Source: Sporolactobacillus nakayamae (GTDB lineage: Bacteria > Bacillota > Bacilli > Bacillales > Sporolactobacillaceae). From it: 64,000 nucleotides of DNA. This document shows positions 35,421 to 44,356 of this stretch, piece by piece. The stretch is taken from assembly GCF_900113325.1 (NCBI RefSeq), contig NZ_FOOY01000003.1, positions 248,001-312,000 of the forward strand, written 5' to 3'. How positions within the stretch are numbered: the stretch's first letter is position 1; each line of letters opens with the position of its first letter. The notes beneath the pieces are model-generated. The model worked only from the letters and a program-made list of their open reading frames with translations. It did no database searches and was not told where the DNA came from. The position numbers were made by a program, and so were the translations under genes.

Positions 35421-35874
35421 ACCGGGCAAAAAGCGCCCGGTCTTTACTTCCGCCGGATACGGTGGCTTTCGCGTTGCTTGCAGGACGTACTTCCACAGGA
35501 TGTGGTGGCTTTCGCGTTGCATACAGGACGTATGCGTGCTTAGCGAAAGTTCCTTACATATGAAAGTTCCTTTGCTCCAGATACCGTTTTGAATCATCAC
35601 CCTTGATCCTTAATTAGGTAATGCGGCCGGAATAAAATAAGCGGAGATTTTCCGGTTATATGCATCCTGGCGCTTGTTTTACGGGTACATAAGGGTAATT
35701 TTTCCACTTATGCACAGAAAAACCCTCCATTTTCACGTTTTTCGATTCGATAAGCGGAATTTCTCAGTCTATTTAAGCAATTTTTTCATTCATTTTCTAA
35801 ATAAGCGGAATTTTTCCGTTTATTTCTCAGATTGGGCGCTTATCAGTGTTAAAAAAAACCGGGCAAGCCCGGTT
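35421..35874 (+). repeat. Composite intergenic repeat, copy 2
   Basis: It begins with the hairpin ACCGGGC-7 nt-GCCCGGT (35421-35441), then two 43-bp-type units, the CTTAGCGAAAGTTCC module, and the CGGAATTTTTCCG palindrome module, and ends in a CCGGGC/GCCCGG hairpin (35857-35874). It lacks the GAACAGACATTTC segment of copies 1 and 3. It fills the gap between the HicB-like gene and trhO, and both hairpins can act as leftward terminators. Confidence 0.85.
35851..35874 (-). terminator. Terminator after trhO (edge of repeat copy 2)
   Basis: AACCGGGC and GCCCGGTT form a hairpin followed by eight T on the minus strand. Confidence 0.75.
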
Positions 35875-35942
35875 TCTTAACGATGGTAAAGAAGCATATA
35901 ATCAAAAATGTTAAAGGAACGCTAATACCGTTTACTCTTTTC

Positions 35943-36881
35943 TCACACTGTCGCTTCTGAAGAGTGGTTCTGTGTTGACTCCTGTACATAACGATTTCGC
36001 GGATGATGATAACAAGCCTCGCTGCACGATCGATGATGTGTTATCTCACATTCCTCGCAGCATATGATTTGCTTATTGCATTCAGGATTGGCACAGTTCA
36101 CGATTCGATCACATGATTTCCCGCAATGATGGCAATGACCAACAATAACATCTTCATCCGTACGGTTTACCGGAACGGAAATACGCTGATCAAAGACATA
36201 GCATTTCCCGTCGTAGAGCTTTCCCTTAACTTCCGGATCTTTTCCGTATTCGACAATACCGCCATCAAGCTGACTGACATCTTGAAAGCCGGCGCGAAGC
36301 AGATAGCCGCTAAATTTCTCACAGCGAATCCCTCCTGTACAGTAGGTGAGCACCTTCTTCTCTTTAAAATCAGAAAGGTTTTTCTCAATCCATTCAGGCA
36401 AATCGCGAAAGTTACGGATATTCGGTAAAATTGCGTTGCGGAAATGCCCAATTTGCGTTTCATAATCATTTCGAGCATCAATAAGGAGAACATCTTCATC
36501 CCGCATCGTCTCAAGGAAATCCTTAGGCTTTAAATGCTTACCCGTCAGTTTATGCGGATTAATATCATTGTCAAGGTTGAATGCGACGATCTCTTTACGT
36601 GGCCGAACATGCATTTTCTTAAAAACGTGGCCGTCTGCTTCATCAATTTTAAACGGCATATTCGCAAATCGCGGATCCTGATGCAATGTATCCATATAGA
36701 TCTGCGTTTGTTTTGCTGTGCCGGAAACCGTCCCATTCAGACCTTCTCCCCCAACTAGAATACGGCCTTTCAATCCAAGCTCTTTGCAAAAGCGGAGATG
36801 CTCCTGCGCGAATAGCTTTGGATCATCAATCGTTGCATAATGATAGTACAAGAGCACTCGAAATTGTTTTTTCTCTGTCAA
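35943..36881 (-). CDS. trhO: tRNA uridine(34) hydroxylase (rhodanese family)
   Basis: 312 aa. An N-terminal acylphosphatase-like part ([18 protein letters not shown]) is followed by a rhodanese domain with the catalytic Cys in [19 protein letters not shown]. The C-terminal 70 residues are Cys/His rich ([22 protein letters not shown]), probably zinc binding. TrhO makes 5-hydroxyuridine at the tRNA wobble position. TTG at 36881 is preferred because GAGG is 8 nt upstream; a GTG at 36890 overlaps that site. Confidence 0.92.
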   Translation of the reverse strand: MTEKKQFRVLLYYHYATIDDPKLFAQEHLRFCKELGLKGRILVGGEGLNGTVSGTAKQTQIYMDTLHQDPRFANMPFKIDEADGHVFKKMHVRPRKEIVAFNLDNDINPHKLTGKHLKPKDFLETMRDEDVLLIDARNDYETQIGHFRNAILPNIRNFRDLPEWIEKNLSDFKEKKVLTYCTGGIRCEKFSGYLLRAGFQDVSQLDGGIVEYGKDPEVKGKLYDGKCYVFDQRISVPVNRTDEDVIVGHCHHCGKSCDRIVNCANPECNKQIICCEECEITHHRSCSEACYHHPRNRYVQESTQNHSSEATV

Positions 36882-36933
36882 TTTAATCACCTCATATTGA
36901 TCAGTACGATCCGATCACTTCATTCCTTTGTTT

Positions 36934-36962
36934 ATCCTATCAGATTAAATTAGCTGTGACAA
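36934..36962 (-). promoter_or_regulatory. Promoter for trhO
   Basis: TTGTCA (36957-36962), 17-nt spacer and TAGGAT (36934-36939) on the minus strand. Confidence 0.5.
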
Positions 36963-37058
36963 TTATCACATACGCTTCTTTTTTAGGTCAAAGATGAAAA
37001 ATGAGTCAAATTCTGTTATGGTTACGATAGAAAAATGCTAAAGTGAGGACGAACAACA

Positions 37059-38324
37059 ATGGATTTTGATGTGATTGTCGTAGGCGGCGGTCCTGCAGGA
37101 TTAATGGCTGCAATTGCCGCAGCAGAGCACGGTGCCCATGTACTGTTGCTTGATAAAGGTGATAAATTGGGTAGAAAATTGGCAATCTCCGGGGGCGGTC
37201 GGTGCAATGTCACCAATGCGATGCCTATTGATGAACTAATTCAGCATATTCCCGGAAATGGACGTTTCTTATACAGCGCCCTGTCATCCTTCGATAATCA
37301 GGATATTATCCGTTTTTTTGAACATTTAGGGGTCGATTTAAAGGAAGAAGATCACGGACGGATGTTTCCGGTTTCCAATAATGCAAAATCAGTAGTGACT
37401 GCACTTCTAAGAGAAATGCAAGCACTGAAGATAACCATTAAGACGAACACGCCTGTTCAGACTCTTCTCTACTCGGATTGCGTCACCGGTGTTAAAACAA
37501 AGAACGGTCAGAAATTTTCGGCAGCTTCAGTCATTGTTGCGGTTGGAGGAAAAAGCGTTCCAAGTACCGGCAGCACTGGGGACGGATATGCTTGGGCAAA
37601 GGTTGCAGGTCATACCATCACTGAACTCTACCCTACTGAGGTTCCGCTTATATCCGATGAACCCTTTATCCAACAAAAAACACTCCAAGGACTCGCATTG
37701 TCTGATGTCTCCGTAACACTGGTCAATCCGAAGGGAAAAGCCATTCAGACGCATCGATGGGATATAATTTTCACTCATTTTGGACTATCTGGACCTGCCG
37801 TTCTTAGGCTAAGTCAGTTCGTAGTCAAGGCTTTAAAAAAGTTCAAAACAAAAGATGTTATCGTGCTCATTGACAGCAAGCCGGATCTTCATGAAAATGA
37901 ATTGACTACACGGCTGCTTGGGCTTGCCAAAAACGAGCCAAAAAAAGCCATTAAAAACATTTGGAAAGGTATTGTACCTGAACGATATCTTATGTTCCTC
38001 TTGGAGCAAATCGAGTTATCTCCAGATTTGACTTTTCACGACCTTTCAAAAGAAAATGTTCGTAAAATGACTGAAGCATTAAAACACTTTCCCGTTCGCA
38101 TTTCAGGCACGCTCTCGATTGAAAAAGCGTTTATAACGGGAGGCGGAGTTTCACTAAAAGAAGTGAACCCGAAATCAATGGAATCCAAATTAATGCCGGG
38201 GCTTTTTTTCTGCGGCGAAATTCTCGATATTCACGGATACACCGGGGGTTACAATATTACCTCAGCATTTGTCACCGGACACGCTGCTGGAACAGCGGCT
38301 GCAGCACATGCTGTTGAGCAGTAA
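37059..38324 (+). CDS. HI0933/YtfP-type flavoprotein (NAD(P)/FAD-dependent oxidoreductase)
   Basis: 421 aa. The FAD-binding dinucleotide fold starts at once ([19 protein letters not shown]), followed by [17 protein letters not shown], the hallmark of the HI0933 family. The C-terminal second FAD motif is in [20 protein letters not shown]. subtilis YtfP and BaiN belong here; the physiological substrate is not settled. Divergent from trhO. It ends at a shared convergent terminator with fhs. Confidence 0.88.
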   Translation: MDFDVIVVGGGPAGLMAAIAAAEHGAHVLLLDKGDKLGRKLAISGGGRCNVTNAMPIDELIQHIPGNGRFLYSALSSFDNQDIIRFFEHLGVDLKEEDHGRMFPVSNNAKSVVTALLREMQALKITIKTNTPVQTLLYSDCVTGVKTKNGQKFSAASVIVAVGGKSVPSTGSTGDGYAWAKVAGHTITELYPTEVPLISDEPFIQQKTLQGLALSDVSVTLVNPKGKAIQTHRWDIIFTHFGLSGPAVLRLSQFVVKALKKFKTKDVIVLIDSKPDLHENELTTRLLGLAKNEPKKAIKNIWKGIVPERYLMFLLEQIELSPDLTFHDLSKENVRKMTEALKHFPVRISGTLSIEKAFITGGGVSLKEVNPKSMESKLMPGLFFCGEILDIHGYTGGYNITSAFVTGHAAGTAAAAHAVEQ

Positions 38325-38356
38325 CAAAATTAATTCGATCATAATTTGTAATACGT

Positions 38357-38390
38357 AAAAAGCCAGCGCATTATCTTTGCGCCGGCTTTT
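38357..38390. terminator. Bidirectional terminator between the flavoprotein gene and fhs
   Basis: AAAAGCCAGCGC pairs with GCGCCGGCTTTT (one A-C mismatch), flanked by A and T runs on both sides. Confidence 0.85.
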
Positions 38391-38416
38391 AATTTTATCT
38401 ATTTATTAACATCCGC

Positions 38417-40108
38417 TTAAAACAACCCAACCACGTTTCCGTCCTTATCGATATCCATATTTAGAGCTGCCGGTTGTTTCGGGAGACCCGGCATCGTTAG
38501 AACGTTGCCGGTCATCACAACGATGAAACCTGCCCCTACAGATGCTTTTAGTTCGCGCACATGAATCGTGAAGTCTTTTGGTCTGCCAAGTAATTTTGGA
38601 TTATCCGAAAGTGAGTATTGTGTTTTGGCAATGCAAATTGGGAATTGGTCCCAACCGTTTTGCTTAATCGATTTCAATTGTTTTCGAGCCTTTGGCGAAT
38701 AGTCCACGTCTTTGCCGCCATACACTTTGGTGACAACGGCTTTGATTTTATCTTCTACCGAATCATTCAGTTCATAAAGCGGTTTAAAATGATTTTCTTC
38801 TTTTTCGATGGTTTCTACAACTAATTGAGCGAGTTCCTTTCCGCCTTCCCCACCTTGTTCCCAAACCTTGGATAAAGCGACAGGATGTCCATTTGCCGCA
38901 CACCAATCCGTAACATAAGCAACTTCACGATCTGTATCGAAAATGAAATGATTAATTGCAACGACATAGGGAAGACCAAATGATTTAATGGTGTCGATAT
39001 GGCAAGCGAGGTTTTCCATACCGCGGGCAAGCGCATCAAGATCTTCATGCTTCAGCTCGTCTTTTGTTAATCCCCCATGCATCTTGAGTGCGCGAATCGT
39101 TGCCACAATAACGACGGCGCTTGGATCAATATGTCCGGCACGCGTCGTAATGTCGAGAAACTTTTCTGCGCCGAGATCCGCACCGAATCCCGCCTCCGTA
39201 ATCAGATAGTCGCCTAATTTGGCTCCGATTTTCGTCGCGAGAACACTATTGCAACCATGCGCAATATTAGCGAATGGACCGCCATGAACGAATGCCGGCG
39301 TATTTTCCAAAGTCTGTACAAGATTTGGATGAATCGCATCTTTTAGAAGCAAGGTCAGTGCGCCCTCAACTTTTAAATCACGAACGAACACTGGTGCGCC
39401 TTCATAGGTATATGCAATCAACATTCGGCTAAGCCTTTTTTTCAAGTCTTCAATATCTTCTGAAAGACAAAGAATTGCCATGATTTCCGAGGCTACTGTA
39501 ATATCAAAACCATCTTCGCGGGGCACACTGTTTGTCCGTCCGCCGAGCCCGACGATGACGTGTCTCAACGCGCGGTCATTCAGATCAAGCACGCGTTTCC
39601 AAACAATCCTCCGGGCGTCGATGTTAAGTGCATTCCCTTGATGAATATGATTATCAAGGAATGCTGAGAGCGCGTTGTGAGCAGTCGTGATTGCATGAAA
39701 ATCGCCGGTGAAGTGCAAATTAATGTCTTCCATTGGCACTACCTGAGCATAACCTCCGCCAGCTGCTCCGCCTTTCATTCCCATTGTCGGTCCCAAGGAC
39801 GGTTCACGTAAAGCAATCACGGTTCTTTTTCCAATTTTGTTCAGAGCTTGACCTAATCCAACAGTAACCGTGGACTTTCCTTCGCCTGCCGGAGTTGGAT
39901 TAATCGAAGTCACAAGAATTACCTTGCCGTCAGCTTTACCATTCATTTTACTCAGAATATTTACTGATACTTTGGCTTTGTAACGCCCATAAGGTTCCCA
40001 ACTGCTTTCATCTAGACCGAGTTGATCGGCGATCTTACTGATCGGCTTGAGTACAGCACTTTGGGCTATCTCAATGTCCGACTTTACTGTTTTCGACGTT
40101 TCTGACAT
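38417..40108 (-). CDS. fhs: Formate-tetrahydrofolate ligase
   Basis: 563 aa (family about 556-560). ATP-binding segment is [20 protein letters not shown], followed by [20 protein letters not shown] and the folate-pocket region. It makes 10-formyl-tetrahydrofolate from formate and ATP, feeding purine and thymidylate synthesis. The ATG at 40108 has a GGGTGA site; an ATG at 40126 would add six residues and is also possible. Confidence 0.95.
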   Translation of the reverse strand: MSETSKTVKSDIEIAQSAVLKPISKIADQLGLDESSWEPYGRYKAKVSVNILSKMNGKADGKVILVTSINPTPAGEGKSTVTVGLGQALNKIGKRTVIALREPSLGPTMGMKGGAAGGGYAQVVPMEDINLHFTGDFHAITTAHNALSAFLDNHIHQGNALNIDARRIVWKRVLDLNDRALRHVIVGLGGRTNSVPREDGFDITVASEIMAILCLSEDIEDLKKRLSRMLIAYTYEGAPVFVRDLKVEGALTLLLKDAIHPNLVQTLENTPAFVHGGPFANIAHGCNSVLATKIGAKLGDYLITEAGFGADLGAEKFLDITTRAGHIDPSAVVIVATIRALKMHGGLTKDELKHEDLDALARGMENLACHIDTIKSFGLPYVVAINHFIFDTDREVAYVTDWCAANGHPVALSKVWEQGGEGGKELAQLVVETIEKEENHFKPLYELNDSVEDKIKAVVTKVYGGKDVDYSPKARKQLKSIKQNGWDQFPICIAKTQYSLSDNPKLLGRPKDFTIHVRELKASVGAGFIVVMTGNVLTMPGLPKQPAALNMDIDKDGNVVGLF

Positions 40109-40256
40109 TTTCTCATAATCACCCATTCACTATTAAAGTTGTTCAGCCATTTTTCTTCTATTATGATAACATAATGTGAGCAATGCTAAAATGACATAAA
40201 ATTCTATTGCATGACAAATTAATTAGTATGTATTGATCGATGAGGATGTGACGAAT

Positions 40257-40682
40257 GTGATTGAAGTTTCATTTGATGGTGCGGCAGTCAGCAATCCGGG
40301 TCTTGCGGGAGGCGGAATATACATAAACGAAGGAAATGGGACAGAAATCAGGCACTCAATCTCTTTTGGAGAACTCTCAAGCAATCATGAAGCCGAATTT
40401 GCCGCATGCGTTGCTGCACTCAACTACGCACATGATAAGGGCTATCGAATCGTCTCATTCAGGACGGACTCTCAGCTCGTAAATCAAGCATTAGAGAAGC
40501 GGTATGTTAAAAATGTTCAATTCATTCCATATTTGAATGAAGCCATGGGATTGATCGAAAACTTCGACCTGTTCTTTTGCAAATGGATTCCTGAAAAGCA
40601 AAATAAAAATGCTGATTCACTGGCCCGTCTAGCAATTCGCAAACAAATCAATGAGAAACAAAAAAAGGAGGACAACTTTTGA
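40257..40682 (+). CDS. RNase H-like protein (YpeP/RnhA type)
   Basis: 141 aa. The type 1 RNase H fold is clear, with the acidic residues in FDGAAVSNPG, SSNHEAEFAA, FRTDSQLVNQ and NKNADSLARLA. It likely cuts RNA in RNA-DNA hybrids, or is one of the diverged paralogues with weak activity. GTG at 40257 is chosen with GAGG 11 nt upstream; a TTG at 40233 would precede that site. Its stop overlaps the next gene by four bases. Confidence 0.82.
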   Translation: MIEVSFDGAAVSNPGLAGGGIYINEGNGTEIRHSISFGELSSNHEAEFAACVAALNYAHDKGYRIVSFRTDSQLVNQALEKRYVKNVQFIPYLNEAMGLIENFDLFFCKWIPEKQNKNADSLARLAIRKQINEKQKKEDNF

Positions 40683-41596
40683 AACTGAAACGCGTGTTAC
40701 TTGCTGATTCCGTCCTGGTTGGAATCACTTTCATATGGGGTACAACTTTTATTATTGTTCAAAATATTCTAGATAAGCTGACACCGTTAGCGTTTAACGC
40801 ATGGCGCTTTTTTTTCGCCGCCTTATTTCTCGCATTATGGCAATTTATGTACAGAAAAAAGAGCAAATCAGTCGTCCGCCGATACAGTTGGTCTGTAGTG
40901 GGTTCCGGCATGCTTTTAGGCGTTTTTTTATTTGCGGGTTATGTCTGCCAGACAATTGGTTTGCTTTACACGTCGGCTTCGAATGCTGCATTCATTACAG
41001 GGCTAAGTGTCGTGCTTGTCCCAATTTTTTCCGCGCTTTTATTGCGGAATGCGCCGCGGCCGGCTGCGATTGCTGGTGTTGTTTTTGCTGCAATAGGTTT
41101 GTTTTTCCTCACCACGCGAGGTCAATTCTCTTTAAACAAGGGTGATTTGATCGTTCTTGTCAGCGCTGTAACCTTCGCCCTGCACATTATCTTCACGGCA
41201 AAAGTTACCGAACGCTATAATAGTTTATCTCTGACCATTGTGCAGCTCAGTGCAGTCGCATTTTTGGCATTTGTTGTCGGAATCTTTTTTGAAGGAGGCA
41301 AAGCATTTAATATGCGCATTTTGCTTCAAACCGATGTCATTATCGTAATCCTGTTCATGGCATTATTTGCAACGGCTTTCGCGTTTCTTCTGCAAACGGC
41401 ATTGCAAAAAGAAACACCAGCCACTCATGTTGGTATTATTTATATAATGGAGCCGGTCTTTGCCGCATGGACTTCTGTTCTCTTTCAAGGCTCACAGTTC
41501 GGGTCAAGTGAATTAACAGGATCTATTCTGATACTGGTCGGCATGTTTCTCGCGGAATGGCCGGTTAAAGCTCGGAAAAATCAGTCAGTCAAATAA
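40679..41596 (+). CDS. EamA-family drug/metabolite transporter
   Basis: 305 aa, ten predicted membrane helices in two EamA repeats (GITFIWGTTFIIVQNIL at the start; VSAVTFALHIIFTAKV opening the second). The substrate is unknown; the family exports amino acids and other metabolites. It starts with TTG at 40679 behind AAAGGAGG and is translationally coupled to the RNase H-like gene. Confidence 0.88.
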   Translation: MKLKRVLLADSVLVGITFIWGTTFIIVQNILDKLTPLAFNAWRFFFAALFLALWQFMYRKKSKSVVRRYSWSVVGSGMLLGVFLFAGYVCQTIGLLYTSASNAAFITGLSVVLVPIFSALLLRNAPRPAAIAGVVFAAIGLFFLTTRGQFSLNKGDLIVLVSAVTFALHIIFTAKVTERYNSLSLTIVQLSAVAFLAFVVGIFFEGGKAFNMRILLQTDVIIVILFMALFATAFAFLLQTALQKETPATHVGIIYIMEPVFAAWTSVLFQGSQFGSSELTGSILILVGMFLAEWPVKARKNQSVK

Positions 41597-41615
41597 ATCA
41601 CAGCTTTAGAACATT

Positions 41616-41636
41616 TGGCTTTGCCAAGCCTTTTTT
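41616..41636 (+). terminator. Terminator after the EamA transporter
   Basis: GGCTT pairs with AAGCC around TGCC, then six T. Confidence 0.7.
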
Positions 41637-41665
41637 CTTCCGCTTTACTCATATCAGAATATAAG

Positions 41666-41690
41666 AAAAACCGGGCAAAAAGCGCCCGGT
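41666..41690 (-). repeat. Solo copy of the repeat-edge hairpin
   Basis: ACCGGGC-7 nt-GCCCGGT with its A-rich left flank matches the left edge of copy 2 (35416-35441) base for base over about 25 nt and continues into TCCTTA, but the rest of the composite repeat is missing. On the minus strand it reads as a terminator with a T run. Confidence 0.7.
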
Positions 41691-41750
41691 CCTTAATCCC
41701 CAGCCATGTGTTATTGGTTCATGTCTTTATTGTACTGAATCGTCACTTCG

Positions 41751-41826
41751 GTTACTCGCTTGCCGCGGGCGCAGCGCGAGCCTCCTCAGACAGGCAGGAA
41801 TCTGCGGGTTCTCACTGGCACTGCGT
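41751..41826 (+). repeat. Degenerate copy of the second dispersed repeat
   Basis: GCGAGCCTCCTCAGACAGGC with following ATCTGCGGGTTCTCACTGGC parallels, with mismatches, the reverse complement of 59158-59236. The left part also forms CTCGC/GCGAG. Confidence 0.4.
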
Positions 41827-41882
41827 GTTTGATGCACTATCTTTTGCATAACCAAAAATCACATGTTTTTTTTACCTGAAAT

Positions 41883-41939
41883 AAACACATACAACGGAAA
41901 AGGAGTCCAACATGGACTCCCTTTTCGTTGTATGTGTTT
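41883..41939. terminator. 27-bp near-perfect hairpin between EamA and IDEAL genes
   Basis: A 27-nt arm (41883-41909) pairs with 41913-41939 with two mismatches and only a 3-nt loop; the outer part AAACACATACAACG is perfect. It is much longer than needed for termination and lacks a clean T run, though it lies where the leftward IDEAL transcript should end. Confidence 0.55.
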
Positions 41940-42051
41940 TGAAAAATCGTGGAAACAAATAAAATAAATGATGTGTGAAGAAATATCAATCGTCCACCTT
42001 CACCGGCAACAACCATACGTTTCCTTCTATTGAACCCGCAATCGAACAAAC

Positions 42052-42279
42052 TCAGCGGGTTAAGTCCATATATTCAGCAGTGAGTTTCATAAAAAGTGCT
42101 TCATTCCTTGAATCCAAACTCGCATCAATCTGTTCACGTAATTGATTCACTTTTTGATTGAATTCCATTTCATCAAGGATCATTTGGGCATACATTTCGA
42201 CAACCGAGACCTTCGCCTGTTGTTCTTTGTAAACAACAAGCGCCTTCGTATTCTCCTGGAAAGAGTGATCATTGTTCAT
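42052..42279 (-). CDS. IDEAL-domain small protein
   Basis: 75 aa. The C-terminal half matches the IDEAL domain (EMYAQMILDEMEFNQKVN, then REQIDASLDSRNEALFMKL), a short helical motif found in YpiB and small regulatory proteins of Bacillales. GGGGGC precedes the ATG. Role unknown; likely protein-protein contact. Confidence 0.8.
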   Translation of the reverse strand: MNNDHSFQENTKALVVYKEQQAKVSVVEMYAQMILDEMEFNQKVNQLREQIDASLDSRNEALFMKLTAEYMDLTR

Positions 42280-42518
42280 CTTTATTGCCCCCTTTGCACT
42301 TTTTACTATTCTACACCTTTTTTCTGAAAGTTACAACCATTTAGATTAATTTTCTTTTTACTTTTCTAACTATTATGATTTAAAGGATTCTGTTATTATT
42401 GAAACCTTTGGATATGCGCATCAACAGAGTACGGGTGTTCAGCTAAAGTTCCCCTCTTACCAAACCATTTTTTCATTCATTGCCTTATGTTCTTTTATGG
42501 ATGCTTGCTTATCAGTGT
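42280..42518. other. Intergenic region, nothing recognised
   Basis: AT-rich. CTTATCAGTGT just before the helicase terminator (about 42509) also occurs at the right edge of repeat copy 2 and, as a variant, next to copy 3. Confidence 0.4.
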
Positions 42519-42546
42519 AAAAAAAAGAAGCCAATTGGCTTCTTTT
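42519..42546 (-). terminator. Terminator after the DEAD-box helicase gene
   Basis: AAAAGAAGCCAA and TTGGCTTCTTTT form a perfect palindrome, with T-rich continuation on the minus strand. Confidence 0.8.
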
Positions 42547-42562
42547 CAGGTAAAATTTTCAC

Positions 42563-44008
42563 TTAATAACGTTGTGACTTTTGCTTGCTTCTTCCTCTGT
42601 AATTATTGCCCTGCCTGTGATCACGATCATGGGAATGATAATTTCTTCCTTTTCCGCCTCTTTGCTGTTGACGGCCTGAGGAGCGTTTCACCATAACAGG
42701 AGACTCGCGTGTCAGCCGAACCGGCGTCGTATCCGGTTCTTTCGTAATAATCTTCAGAGCGGCAGCCACCAGATCAGCTGCGTCAAAATCATTGAGCAAT
42801 TCTTGAGCTTTGGCTGCGTATGCGTGGTAATTGCCGGACTCAAGCGTCTCCTTCAAATTATCAACCGCTACTTTTTGCTGGCCCACGAGTGCTTCTTCAT
42901 AGCTCGGCGCATTAAGTTGTTTCATCGGCTGCTTCGTCAGACGTTCAATTGAACGAAGATGCGGGAATTCGCTTGGCGTAATAAAGGTTAGCGCCATACC
43001 GGACTTTCCTGCACGTCCCGTACGACCAATTCGATGCACATAGCTTTCCGGATCCTGCGGCAGGTCAAAGTTGTATACATGGGTCACATTGCTGACATCA
43101 AGACCGCGTGCGGCAACATCGGTAGCGATCAGCAGCTTCACTTCATTTTGTTTGAAACGGCGAAGCACTAGGTCACGCTTTGATTGAGTCAAATCGCCAT
43201 GGATGCCCTCTGCCTCATAGCCGCGTTTTTGCAACGCACGCATTAATTCATCAACTCTGCGCTTCGTTCTTCCGAAGACAATCGCTCGTTCCGGTGATTG
43301 AAGATCGAGGAAACGAGTCAAAGCATCGAACTTCTCAGCTTCTCTAACCTTTACGTAGTTCTGTTCGATTAAAGAAACTGTAAGTGTTTTAGCTTTAACT
43401 TGAACCTTCTTTGGTTCATGCATAAATTTCTCAGCAAGCAGTTGAATAGGTTTAGGCATTGTTGCTGAGAAAAGGAGGGTTTGACGATCCTGCGGGGTAC
43501 TTTCAAGAATTTCATGAATATCGTCAATAAATCCCATGTTCAGCATCTCATCTGCTTCATCAAGAACAATCATTTTGATCTGATCCAAACGAATTGTCCG
43601 CCTTTTGATGTGGTCAAGCAGCCGACCCGGTGTCGCTGAAATGATGCTTGGACGCCTCTTCAGATCACGTATCTGTCGTTGAATATCCTGTCCGCCATAA
43701 ATAGCGACCGTTCTAACTTTTTTATAAAAACCAAGTGAACTCAGTTCCTGCGCGTTTTGAATAGCAAGTTCACGCGTAGGCGTAATAACTACACCTTGAA
43801 TATCTGAATTCTGAGGATCCGCCGCCTCAATCATCGGTATACCGAAAGCAGTTGTTTTGCCTGTGCCCGTTTGTGCTTGACCAATTAAGTCCACACCTGT
43901 TTGAGCAACCGGAATTCCCTGCTCTTGAATCGGGGTCATATCCGTGAACCCCATCCGTTCGGTCGCCTTTTTAATTTCTTCACTAATTTCGAGTTCTGCA
44001 AATTTCAT
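42563..44008 (-). CDS. cshA: DEAD-box RNA helicase, CshA type
   Basis: 481 aa. The Q motif precedes AQTGTGKTT (motif I), then PTRELAIQ, TPGRLLDHI, VLDEADEML (II), LLFSATMP (III), and ARGLDVSNVTHVYNFD plus HRIGRTGRAG (V, VI). The C-terminus is basic and Arg/Gly/Gln rich (KRSSGRQQQRGGKGRNYH). CshA-type helicases act in cold-shock RNA unwinding and the RNA degradosome. The ATG has AAAGGAG about 13 nt upstream, and the leader holds a hairpin. Confidence 0.92.
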   Translation of the reverse strand: MKFAELEISEEIKKATERMGFTDMTPIQEQGIPVAQTGVDLIGQAQTGTGKTTAFGIPMIEAADPQNSDIQGVVITPTRELAIQNAQELSSLGFYKKVRTVAIYGGQDIQRQIRDLKRRPSIISATPGRLLDHIKRRTIRLDQIKMIVLDEADEMLNMGFIDDIHEILESTPQDRQTLLFSATMPKPIQLLAEKFMHEPKKVQVKAKTLTVSLIEQNYVKVREAEKFDALTRFLDLQSPERAIVFGRTKRRVDELMRALQKRGYEAEGIHGDLTQSKRDLVLRRFKQNEVKLLIATDVAARGLDVSNVTHVYNFDLPQDPESYVHRIGRTGRAGKSGMALTFITPSEFPHLRSIERLTKQPMKQLNAPSYEEALVGQQKVAVDNLKETLESGNYHAYAAKAQELLNDFDAADLVAAALKIITKEPDTTPVRLTRESPVMVKRSSGRQQQRGGKGRNYHSHDRDHRQGNNYRGRSKQKSQRY

Positions 44009-44057
44009 TAAGCTATACTATCTCCTTTTTCATGTTTAGTTTTATCAAACAAATGAT

Positions 44058-44090
44058 TAGGCATTCCCCGCGACGGACGGAAAATGCCTA
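44058..44090 (-). other. Hairpin in the cshA leader
   Basis: TAGGCATT pairs with AATGCCTA around a GC-rich loop, 50-80 nt upstream of the helicase ATG. It has no T run, so it is an RNA-structure candidate rather than a terminator. The rest of the region to 44356 shows nothing further that I recognise. Confidence 0.4.
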
Positions 44091-44356
44091 CTAAACATTG
44101 AACGAGATTTCATCGTTGTTTTCAAAAGTAAACCTCTTCCATCCCTATGATTACCTAAACACATGAATTTACCTTAACATGTACAGACATGAAATGCAAT
44201 GGAGGCATCGTGAAATACGGATTGAAACCACTGCATTCCGTCAATAATGACATTGTTCACATTCATTTCATAGGAAACAGGAATAAAGTGTAACACATTA
44301 GTCTAAAAGTGTGATAACATTTAAACATAATGACTGAGGAACGAGGGAAATGAAAA

